From Leucobacter chromiireducens subsp. solipictus (lineage in GTDB: Bacteria > Actinomycetota > Actinomycetes > Actinomycetales > Microbacteriaceae): a stretch of DNA of 64,000 nt. How positions within the stretch are numbered: the first letter of the stretch is position 1; each line of letters starts with the position of its first letter. Of this stretch, positions 16,166 to 23,493 are shown piece after piece. The translations under genes were made by a program, and so were the position numbers. The DNA lies in assembly GCF_016758195.1 (NCBI RefSeq), contig NZ_QYAC01000004.1, forward strand, positions 342,283 through 406,282, read 5' to 3'. The notes under the pieces were generated by a model, which was not told where the DNA came from, ran no database searches, and worked only from the letters and a program-made list of their open reading frames with translations.

Positions 16166-16711
16166 TTGTCTCGATCGTCCCGTCACCTACCTACTGCAGC
16201 GGCACTTGCAGCCGGAGTAGCTCTGCTGATTGCCGGATGCTCGTCCGGCGACACTGAGACATCCGGCACTCCGGATAAGCCAACGGCTGAACCTTCAACA
16301 CCGCCCGCGCATCCCCAGGGAAACTCCGGGCGTACACTCCACACGCTCACAGCAGACGACATCGCCGCTTTCGATGCCGCCGTAAGCGCGAAACTCGAGG
16401 AGTGCGGCGGCGCGTTCGACTTCGCCGGCCCGGGCGAATTCGACATCGGCTGCGCTACCGATCCTTCGGCTGCCGATTTCGCTGGCTCTCTGACTGATGC
16501 GCCCGTTGTCACCGACGCTGGGGATGGCTCCGACGAATACTTCTCGGTTGCCCCTACCCGTGAAACCGGCACTGAGCTTTACCTCCCAGAGCCGGATGTT
16601 GTGGGCTGGAAGGGCGGAATCTTCCTCTTGGGTGCTGGTCAGAGCGGGGAGGCAGCCGGCCTCGTAGATCTGAAATCGGGCGAGCTCATCAACATTGCAC
16701 TCAACTACTGA
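16166..16711 (+). CDS. Lipoprotein
   Basis: 181 aa from TTG 16166, with GAGAGGAG 6 nt upstream. Signal peptide with a lipobox LIAGC at the cleavage site, then a Thr/Ser/Pro-rich tether and a compact domain with Cys (EECGG, IGCATD) and a Gly-rich end (IFLLGAGQSGEAAGLVDL). The function is unknown. It ends the HExxH operon and is followed by a strong hairpin terminator. Confidence 0.65.
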   Translation: MSRSSRHLPTAAALAAGVALLIAGCSSGDTETSGTPDKPTAEPSTPPAHPQGNSGRTLHTLTADDIAAFDAAVSAKLEECGGAFDFAGPGEFDIGCATDPSAADFAGSLTDAPVVTDAGDGSDEYFSVAPTRETGTELYLPEPDVVGWKGGIFLLGAGQSGEAAGLVDLKSGELINIALNY

Positions 16712-16728
16712 TCTATTTCTTCCCGTAT

Positions 16729-16761
16729 GAACCCCGCAGCTCCTCTTGAGTTGCGGGGTTC
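16729..16761 (+). terminator. Hairpin terminator
   Basis: GAACCCCGCA (16729-16738) pairs perfectly with TGCGGGGTTC (16752-16761), 17 nt after the lipoprotein stop. Confidence 0.75.
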
Positions 16762-16886
16762 GCTGCTTCAAACAGCGGTACGGCAGGAACGCGTCATAGC
16801 GCGTGAGAGCTTTCGGCCACAGCTCCGGTTCATTACCCCAGCTAGGCTTATAGACATGGTGAGTCCGTTCCTTGCTGAGGCAAGTT

Positions 16887-17327
16887 GTGCCTGCTGATGA
16901 ACGCATCGAGCGCGCGCTCGGCCTGCTCGCAGGTACTGTCGCAGCGGTTGCCGTGTTCCTCGCGAGCTTCTTCACCCTGTTCGGCAGTGAGGCACCATCG
17001 GGCATGTTCCCGGTCTTCGTGACCGTTACCGTGCTCGTCGCATCGATCCCCGGCATCACGGCCGCTGTGCGGCTCGCAAAGGGTGTCAGCGCAACAAAAG
17101 GCACGCTTTTGGACGCGCTCAACACGTCCGCAGTTGTCACCCGATCAATCTGGAGCGGGATTGTGATCAACGCCGTTTTCGCGGGCCTCGGCATGGTCGC
17201 GTCGATGGGGATGCTCATTGTCTTCCTTTTGCCATATCTTCTCGTAGGTTCAGCGATCGTCGCTGCGGTGGCGGCGCTCATGGGGTGGGGGTCGACGCGA
17301 GTAACAGCCCGGAAGCTCGCGGGTTAG
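16887..17327 (+). CDS. Hypothetical multi-pass membrane protein
   Basis: 146 aa from GTG 16887, with GAGG upstream; a TTG at 16872 is also in frame. Four hydrophobic segments: LLAGTVAAVAVFLASFFTLF, GMFPVFVTVTVLVASIPGI, IWSGIVINAVFAGLGMVASM and LIVFLLPYLLVGSAIVAAVAALM. No recognised family. The following 248 bp (17328-17575) hold no gene or recognised motif other than the ribosome-binding site of the next gene. Confidence 0.5.
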   Translation: MPADERIERALGLLAGTVAAVAVFLASFFTLFGSEAPSGMFPVFVTVTVLVASIPGITAAVRLAKGVSATKGTLLDALNTSAVVTRSIWSGIVINAVFAGLGMVASMGMLIVFLLPYLLVGSAIVAAVAALMGWGSTRVTARKLAG

Positions 17328-17575
17328 CAAGAGAAGGATGGCGAATGGGGTCGCAACGGCATTCACCACCGAGGCCGCGTTTTTGGGCGCCTGATACGGT
17401 TGATCTGTTGTTCGTACCGGTGGTTTGAGACTTTTCTCCTACTCAGCGACGACTTTGGCGGCTGGAAACGATGTGCGTATCGTGCCCTGTGTTGCCGATC
17501 TGCTTGGTCTGAGATAGGCCCGTTCTGCCCGAAGCGAGCAACAGGCTACGAGATGAACTGAGTGAGGAATATTAC

Positions 17576-18955
17576 TTGAGCGAAAAACAGAGAGTAGCAA
17601 TTATCGGGGCTGGTCCGAGCGGCATGGCTCAGCTTCGCGCGTTTGAATCTGCGGAGCAGGCTGGTGCTGAGATCCCGGAGATCGTGTGCTTTGAGAAGCA
17701 GGCGGACTGGGGCGGCCAGTGGAACTACACCTGGCGCACCGGCCTCGACGAGCACGGCGAACCAGTGCACTCCAGCATGTACCGCAACCTGTGGTCGAAC
17801 GGACCAAAGGAGGGACTCGAGTTCGCGGATTACTCGTTCGACGAGCATTTCGGCCGACCGATCTCTTCCTATCCCCCGCGCCCGGTGCTGTGGGACTACA
17901 TTGCCGGCCGTCTTGAGCGTACCGACGTGCGCAAGTACGTGCGCTTTGAAACCGTGGTGCGCATGGTCACGTTCGACGAAGGTACCGCGCTGTTCACAGT
18001 GATCAGCGAGCACCTGCCGACGAAGGCCACCACCACTGAAACCTTCGACAAGGTGATCGTGGCGAGCGGGCACTTCTCTTACCCGAACATGCCTGAAGTG
18101 TCTGGCATCGAAACGTTCCCGGGCGCGATCATGCATGCACACGATTTCCGCGGCGCTGAGAGCTTGAAGGATCGGAACGTGCTTGTCATCGGTTCCAGCT
18201 ACTCCGCTGAGGACATCGGCAGCCAGGCCTACAAGATGGGTGCCGCGTCCGTCACCGCGTCCTACCGCACCGCACCGATGGGGTACGAGTGGCCGGAAGG
18301 CTTCGAGGAACGTCCAGGCATTGACCATTTCAACGGCAGCACTGTCGTGTTCGCAGACGGTTCATCAAAGGACATCGACGCGGTCATCTTCTGCACGGGC
18401 TACCAGCACAAATATCCCTTTCTCCCGGAGAATCTCGCACTCAGCGGCCCGAATACCGTCTACCCGGAAGGGCTGTACCGGGGCGTCGTCTGGCAGGACA
18501 ACCCGTCACTGTTCTATGTGGGTGCGCAGGACCAGTGGTTCACCTTCAACATGTTCGACGTGCAGGCATGGTACGTGCGCGACCTCATCCTCGGTACCGC
18601 CCCGCTCCCCGACGCGACAGAACGTGAAGCCTTGATCAAGTCGTGGCGGGAACGGTTCCTCGCGATCCCCGATGCTGAGGCCGAGATCGCGTTCCAAGGC
18701 GACTACGTGCTCGACCTGCTGCACCAGACGGACTACCCCGAATTCGATGTCGCCGAGGTGGTGAAGATCTTCGTCGCCTGGAAGCATGACAAGAAGCAGG
18801 ACATCATGGGCTACCGCGACCGCTGCTACCGATCCGTCATGACCGGCACGCTGGCGGTACAGCACCACACTCCGTGGATCGAGGAACTCGACGACAGCCT
18901 GAAACGCTACCTCTCCGAAGATGTGACACCTACTCCAACAGCCTCATCACGCTGA
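17576..18955 (+). CDS. tmm: Trimethylamine monooxygenase (flavin-dependent)
   Basis: 459-aa flavin monooxygenase that oxidises trimethylamine to trimethylamine N-oxide using NADPH and O2. The TTG start at 17576 has GAGGAA 6 nt upstream. Motifs in order: GAGPSGMAQLRAF (FAD Rossmann), EKQADWGGQWNYTWRTGL, FPGAIMHAHDF (FMO identifying motif FxGxxxHxxxF), VIGSSYSAEDIGSQ (NADP Rossmann), and a C-terminal IEELDDSLKRYL. The segments YRNLWSNGPKE and MFDVQAWY closely match known bacterial Tmm proteins. It is unusual that no tdm, trimethylamine transporter or C1 genes lie beside it, so it looks like single-gene cargo; other tertiary amines or indole are alternative substrates. Confidence 0.85.
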   Translation: MSEKQRVAIIGAGPSGMAQLRAFESAEQAGAEIPEIVCFEKQADWGGQWNYTWRTGLDEHGEPVHSSMYRNLWSNGPKEGLEFADYSFDEHFGRPISSYPPRPVLWDYIAGRLERTDVRKYVRFETVVRMVTFDEGTALFTVISEHLPTKATTTETFDKVIVASGHFSYPNMPEVSGIETFPGAIMHAHDFRGAESLKDRNVLVIGSSYSAEDIGSQAYKMGAASVTASYRTAPMGYEWPEGFEERPGIDHFNGSTVVFADGSSKDIDAVIFCTGYQHKYPFLPENLALSGPNTVYPEGLYRGVVWQDNPSLFYVGAQDQWFTFNMFDVQAWYVRDLILGTAPLPDATEREALIKSWRERFLAIPDAEAEIAFQGDYVLDLLHQTDYPEFDVAEVVKIFVAWKHDKKQDIMGYRDRCYRSVMTGTLAVQHHTPWIEELDDSLKRYLSEDVTPTPTASSR

Positions 18956-19134
18956 CGGGACAATGAGTTCTCATACCGGCGGGGCCGGCCAGCATATCTG
19001 CTGATCGGTCCCGTCCGACGGGCGCTGCCTCAGTGAGCACAGCTATGACAGAGCCCGGCGCGGCGGTACCGTGGTCGGCAGGACTAGGGTCGAGTTGAAG
19101 TAGTCGAAAGGTTCGCGACAGGTTGGAGCCTCTG

Positions 19135-19506
19135 ATGCGTTTTCAAGAAGCAAAGGGATTTGCGGTGTTCGCTGGCTCAGGTCTGGCTGCGGTTTGCCTT
19201 GGACTCGTTGCCTTCGGCGCGCTCCCGATTGGCATAAACGACCCTTCGAACAGTGCGGAGGTCTCTTCAGCCCAGGAGCAGAACCCCTGGGATCCTCCGG
19301 CTGAACCCTGCGCAGATGCATCGGTCAAGACCGCCGCGCAGGAACGCAGAGCGGCCGGGTTCGAAAGTCTCGACAACTCGACCCTGGCCCATCCTGACGA
19401 GGTATCGAGCGAGCGAAGGACCTATCAAGAGCAGGCCTGGCGCTCGCTCCAACCCCACGAACGCGAGGTACAGCACTGTCTCGCCGCGCTCGGAGCAGAG
19501 GGGTAA
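19135..19506 (+). CDS. Hypothetical membrane-anchored protein
   Basis: 123 aa from ATG 19135, with GGAG 6 nt upstream; TTG 19123 is in frame but would include the ribosome-binding site. One N-terminal transmembrane segment (FAVFAGSGLAAVCLGLVAFGALPIG), then a soluble part with two Cys (AEPCADAS, VQHCLAAL) and a helical C-terminus. No family recognised. Gap 18956-19134 is 179 bp without a clear motif. Confidence 0.45.
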   Translation: MRFQEAKGFAVFAGSGLAAVCLGLVAFGALPIGINDPSNSAEVSSAQEQNPWDPPAEPCADASVKTAAQERRAAGFESLDNSTLAHPDEVSSERRTYQEQAWRSLQPHEREVQHCLAALGAEG

Positions 19507-19540
19507 GCGACTCGCCCCGGGTGCGGACTATGATGAGGCC

Positions 19541-19951
19541 ATGAGGATCCGTTCAACACTTGTCGCGGTCGCCGCTATCTCACTGTTCGCTATTACAGGC
19601 TGCGCTGTCGCCTCCGATTCCCAGCAAGCGGTGGATGTGCAGCCGCGAGACGTGGATGCGGTGTTGCCGATCCTCGAGGAAAGCACAATCAATTTCGATG
19701 TCGATTCGGCTCGCCTCGTCTGGGAAGGTGAAGACGCCTCCTTCTATACCGCCACCGACACCGATAATCCCGACTTCACTTGCCTCTTCCCGGTCTCCCC
19801 CGAGGGGCGGGACCTCGTTGGCGGTTGCTCCACCGACACGTACTTTGCGGTCAGTATTGGTGAAGAGTTCTATGCTTACGGAACCAAGCCAGACTTCGAT
19901 GACGAGGACTGGAAAGAAGTCGCCACAGACTTTTGGCTTCGGGACGCCTGA
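19541..19951 (+). CDS. Lipoprotein
   Basis: 136 aa with signal peptide and lipobox FAITGC. The mature part is acidic with two Cys (DFTCLFPVS, VGGCSTD) and no recognised domain. It is one of a cluster of small secreted or membrane proteins (19135-21093) on the plus strand that probably came with the element. Confidence 0.55.
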   Translation: MRIRSTLVAVAAISLFAITGCAVASDSQQAVDVQPRDVDAVLPILEESTINFDVDSARLVWEGEDASFYTATDTDNPDFTCLFPVSPEGRDLVGGCSTDTYFAVSIGEEFYAYGTKPDFDDEDWKEVATDFWLRDA

Positions 19952-19963
19952 TCCGCTCAAGAC

Positions 19964-20506
19964 ATGACATTGATTAAGATTCCCGCCGCGCTCACAACAT
20001 GCGTCCTGGCCGCGGTGGCGCTCTCAGGTTGCGCTCCTGAGCCTGGCGCCTCGGTTTCTAGTGACAGCACTCAGCCCTCCCCTGCACAGACCAGTTCGCC
20101 AGCGACACAGAACCGCACAGCAACTGGCATTCTCACCTCTGTTGACAGGCAAACGACGGGACGGGTTGAGGTGCAGATCGAAGAAGTCACCGATGACTCC
20201 GGGATCACGACTCCGCTTGCGACGGTGGAGTTCTTTGATCTTGTCACACCATACGACCATTTGACGCCCGGCGGTGCCCTCGCTCCCCGAGGCGACGACC
20301 CGTGCTTTGACACCGGGATCCGGTCAGCCGGTGGAACAATCACTCCCGACGGGGACGGCTTCGCGACCGCCACCATGCCTGCAGCGGACAGCGATTACTC
20401 CCTTCACGAGATCGTGCTGCATCTCGACTGGACCCAAATCGATGCCGAGACTGAGGCGTGCATGCAGCCGGTCGTGGCCCGCGCTCCGCTAACCTGGGCT
20501 GAGTAG
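19964..20506 (+). CDS. Lipoprotein
   Basis: 180 aa with lipobox VALSGC, a Ser/Thr/Pro/Gln tether and a beta-rich domain (RTATGILTSVDRQTTGRVEVQIEEV; two Cys at DPCFDTG and EACMQP). It starts 12 nt after the preceding lipoprotein gene, so the two are probably co-transcribed. No recognised function. Confidence 0.6.
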   Translation: MTLIKIPAALTTCVLAAVALSGCAPEPGASVSSDSTQPSPAQTSSPATQNRTATGILTSVDRQTTGRVEVQIEEVTDDSGITTPLATVEFFDLVTPYDHLTPGGALAPRGDDPCFDTGIRSAGGTITPDGDGFATATMPAADSDYSLHEIVLHLDWTQIDAETEACMQPVVARAPLTWAE

Positions 20507-20562
20507 TCAGCCAGGAACAACTGACCGGTTTCCGCCGCAGGCGCGATTGGTACAGTACCGAG

Positions 20563-21093
20563 ATGGGTGAGCAATTAGATTTCGTCGAGACGACGGTTGA
20601 GCGCCGGCCTCTCAACCGGTCGAGGGTGCTGGTCACCGTTGCTCTTTCTGTCGCCGCGATCCTCGCTCTAGTCGGGGCAGGGAGCCTAGCCTGGAACTTC
20701 TTGGTGTATCACCCGACTGAACGCGGCTCATGCCTCATCTCCAACCCTCAAGAGTGCAAGAGCCTCACCGTTGAGACGATCGAAGACATGGGCCACGTGT
20801 CGCTGCCCCAGGATGCGCGAGTGCTTAGATCGGGTTCGAGTAAGACGCTGAAGTCGGCGACCTCGTACGCCGTCGTCGAGCTTCCCGGTGACTCGGAGCT
20901 GATCTTGAATAGCAACTATCGAGAGACCAAATCGGATGGCACCGCTCCTGCGTACGTTCGCGATGCGGGCCTTGTCTCCGTAGATACTGCTGCCGCGTTC
21001 ACGGAGAGTTCGAATGTCATCCGCAAGGTGTTTGTCGGCAGCGGCGAGGGCGGGGAACGACTGGCCTACATCGAGGAATGGCGAGACTTCTGA
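20563..21093 (+). CDS. Hypothetical membrane-anchored protein
   Basis: 176 aa with a cytoplasmic N-terminus of about 23 residues, one transmembrane helix (VLVTVALSVAAILALVGAGSLAWNFLVY) and an external domain starting HPTERGSCLISNPQECKSL with two Cys. No recognised family. The predicted topology is N-in, C-out. It lies just before the nuclease gene but with a 115-bp gap. Confidence 0.5.
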   Translation: MGEQLDFVETTVERRPLNRSRVLVTVALSVAAILALVGAGSLAWNFLVYHPTERGSCLISNPQECKSLTVETIEDMGHVSLPQDARVLRSGSSKTLKSATSYAVVELPGDSELILNSNYRETKSDGTAPAYVRDAGLVSVDTAAAFTESSNVIRKVFVGSGEGGERLAYIEEWRDF

Positions 21094-21208
21094 TTCTGCA
21101 TGGCACCACACTCACCGAGGCGCAGTCGAGGTGTCGCGCCTCTCCGCGGGAAAATTGGCAGTCCTCTGCCCGAGCAAGTCTGGCACGCTGATCACCGAAG
21201 GAGACCTG

Positions 21209-21727
21209 ATGGCTGATCTGCCTGACGTTACCCGTCTTCCGGTGAAGCAGTTGCTGCGCCTGGAGGCCAGCATCGTGACCGAACTGCGACGCCGCGACCT
21301 CGTGCGCACCAACAATAAGCCCCTCGGAGACATCGCTGAGCACGTCGTCTGGTTGGCACGCGGCGGAGTGCTCGAGCCCAACTCTACGAAGTCGCATGAC
21401 ATCACAACTGGGGCAGGTCAGCGCATCCAGGTCAAGGCAATGGCCAACCGGGCAGCCGGAGCCGGGGCGCGGTTCAGCCCGTTCCGTAGCGCGGACTACC
21501 ACACGGCCGTGTTCCTAGTTTTCGACGCGGAGTTCGAGATAGTAGAGGCCTACGAGGTCGTGGCTGACCACATCGAGCAGCACGTCAGGTTCGTGCCTCA
21601 CGTTGCTGGACGGCAGCCAAGCCTGACGCAAGTCCGATCCCTGGGGACGGACGTAACCGCCGAGATGCAGGCAGCCTATGCGCGTATCGATGGAGCATCA
21701 CCCCAGCTGAACTCCCCCGCGCTGTGA
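21209..21727 (+). CDS. PD-(D/E)xK-like nuclease, candidate restriction enzyme
   Basis: 172 aa from ATG 21209, with AAGGAGACCTG upstream. The core HDITTGAGQRIQVKAM has the D...Q-x-K pattern of PD-(D/E)xK endonucleases, preceded by a helix with GDIAEHVVWLARGG and followed by a strand-helix stretch YHTAVFLVFDAEFEIVEAYEV. This layout resembles DUF6998-type proteins. The 3' end overlaps the convergent methylase gene by 30 bp. Pairing with that methylase as a small restriction-modification system is plausible but inferred from location. Confidence 0.55.
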   Translation: MADLPDVTRLPVKQLLRLEASIVTELRRRDLVRTNNKPLGDIAEHVVWLARGGVLEPNSTKSHDITTGAGQRIQVKAMANRAAGAGARFSPFRSADYHTAVFLVFDAEFEIVEAYEVVADHIEQHVRFVPHVAGRQPSLTQVRSLGTDVTAEMQAAYARIDGASPQLNSPAL

Positions 21728-23146
21728 GGTTGGCTTCACAGCTCTCTCTACTGCTTCTACGCCCGTAATCGGCACCCCGCCGACAATAGCCGCCGTCACG
21801 TGCGGCAGCGTCGATCCCGTGCTCCGCCCGGCCAACCATCCCTGCACCTGCGGCGAGCGCAGCGTCTCAAGCAGCGTTGCCGCATCAACACCATCCCTAG
21901 GCCGAACCCGGATCACCGATGTCCCGTAGACAGCGCCGGCGTGCTCTTCACCGACGAAAGCCACCCGGTTCAGCCTCCCCCGCCGAGCGATCAGCACATC
22001 CCCTGGTACGACCCGATACTTCGCCAGCCGTTCCGCATCTTCAGCAGATACCCGGCGCATCTCTCCTATAACCAGGCCGTCAAGGTTGCGTGCCTCCACG
22101 ACGGCCACGCCTTCCTCTCCCTCCGGTAGCCAGTGCCGCGACCCCAGAATCTCGCCGCTCGGCGACGGCTGCACGTCCGCTACGTCGCGCAGCACCTGCT
22201 CCGCCGGTGTGTCACCCGAGTACGTTGCCGGATTCAGCTGCCATCCGCGTCCGCCGATCTCCTCAGCGCTCACAAGCACACCAGCGGGTAGCACTCCGCC
22301 TTCCCAGTTGCGCGCGTCGACCATCAGCACGCCGTCCGCCGGAGCGCCGCGTTCGATCACCCAGATCACGCAAGGCGTAGCGGTGCCCCTGAATTGGTCT
22401 CGCGGGAGAGCAAGGACTGCCCGGAGCAAGCCAGTAGAAACCAGGTTCGCGCGATATTCCGTCCAACAACCCTGCTGATCGGTGCATACGCTGGCCGGCA
22501 GCAGAAGCACTGCGCGGCCGTCGGCGGCGAGCGCAGAGATGCAGTGCTCGACCCACGCTCGGTTCGTCGCCCGCTTCCACGGCGGGTTCGCCAGCACCAG
22601 GTCCACTGCGAGCGCATGGTGCTGTGGCTCAGAGAGAGTGTCACCCGGGCGACCGAGGTTGATCTCTACGCCTGCCAGTTCGGCACTGATGAGAGCGGCT
22701 GCATGACTAATCGGGTCGATCTCCTGCCCAACCAGGGTGGTGGCACCAGGGTGACGCGCGGCGGCCGCGAGCAGCAGACCACCGGTTCCAGCCGCACGGT
22801 CGTACACGGTTCCTGTGACCTCACCCGCAAGGTCGAGCATGAGCCAGACGAGCGCGGGCGGCGTGTGATGGGTAGTCCTGTGCGCGCGCCGGCCTTCGAG
22901 AGCTTCGATCGCCCAGGCCAGCGGGTCGTCGTGGCCGGAGGGCAGGTGCCGATCGAACAGGGCGTCGAGTTCTGAACGGCAGGCTGCGGAGAGCTGCTCT
23001 GGGTGCAGCCCTGCCACCGCGGCTGGCCCCGGCACACCGAGGTCTCGGACGAGCCGCTCAGCCAACGCGCCGACAATCTGCGCGCGGGGTGCGCGGTGTC
23101 GCTCGGCGAGCAGGTAGAGCTTTCGCGCGGGAGACGGGGCAGGCAT
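21698..23146 (-). CDS. N6-adenine DNA methyltransferase with HsdS-like C-terminal domain
   Basis: 482 aa from ATG 23146; the open frame continues to 23191. The methylase part has the AdoMet motif DRAAGTGGLLLAAA and the catalytic DLVLANPPW (N-P-P-W). The C-terminal part resembles a type I specificity (target-recognition) unit: GDVLIARRGRLNRVAFVGEEHAGAVYGTSVIRVRP followed by the conserved LPHVTAA element. A fused M-S enzyme of this type is compact compared with HsdM plus HsdS. There is no helicase-restriction subunit of type I next to it; the nearest nuclease candidate is the convergent 21209-21727 gene. Confidence 0.75.
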   Translation of the reverse strand: MPAPSPARKLYLLAERHRAPRAQIVGALAERLVRDLGVPGPAAVAGLHPEQLSAACRSELDALFDRHLPSGHDDPLAWAIEALEGRRAHRTTHHTPPALVWLMLDLAGEVTGTVYDRAAGTGGLLLAAAARHPGATTLVGQEIDPISHAAALISAELAGVEINLGRPGDTLSEPQHHALAVDLVLANPPWKRATNRAWVEHCISALAADGRAVLLLPASVCTDQQGCWTEYRANLVSTGLLRAVLALPRDQFRGTATPCVIWVIERGAPADGVLMVDARNWEGGVLPAGVLVSAEEIGGRGWQLNPATYSGDTPAEQVLRDVADVQPSPSGEILGSRHWLPEGEEGVAVVEARNLDGLVIGEMRRVSAEDAERLAKYRVVPGDVLIARRGRLNRVAFVGEEHAGAVYGTSVIRVRPRDGVDAATLLETLRSPQVQGWLAGRSTGSTLPHVTAAIVGGVPITGVEAVERAVKPTSQRGGVQLG

Positions 23147-23165
23147 CTGGCCAGCGTATCGAGGG

Positions 23166-23175
23166 ACCGCGCATT
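23166..23175 (+). promoter_or_regulatory. RCCGCGCATT element, copy 6
   Basis: Exact ACCGCGCATT, ending 9 nt before ATG 23185. Confidence 0.6.
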
Positions 23176-23184
23176 GGGTACGGC

Positions 23185-23487
23185 ATGACACGAAAACGAT
23201 GCACCCCTCGCTTCACCCCGGTAGACAGCTCCGCCCCGCCGGAACGGCACACCGTACCGCGTGGACGACTTACGCTCGTCGCTGACGGTGGTGCTGCCGT
23301 AGTGCCTGACTATGACGACTGGCCACCGGATTACGAGCGCTTGGGGTTCGACCCTGACGAGATCGTACCGCGACCGGAGCGCGCGCAGATCGTGCGCGAG
23401 GTCGTTGGCGACGACGACGCAGCGTTCTTCGAGGCTATGCGCGGCTGGCAGGCAGACGGATGGCGGCGAGGTGATGCGCCATTCTGA
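23185..23487 (+). CDS. Hypothetical small protein
   Basis: 100 aa from ATG 23185. The upstream frame to 23089 is rejected because the element motif ends 9 nt before this ATG. Basic N-terminus (MTRKRCTPRF), then an acidic middle (DYDDWPPDYERLGFDPDEIVPRPE) and a tail FEAMRGWQADGWRRGDAPF. No recognised family. It sits between the methylase (divergent) and the type III restriction gene (convergent, 6-nt gap). Confidence 0.55.
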   Translation: MTRKRCTPRFTPVDSSAPPERHTVPRGRLTLVADGGAAVVPDYDDWPPDYERLGFDPDEIVPRPERAQIVREVVGDDDAAFFEAMRGWQADGWRRGDAPF

Positions 23488-23493
23488 CTGGGG

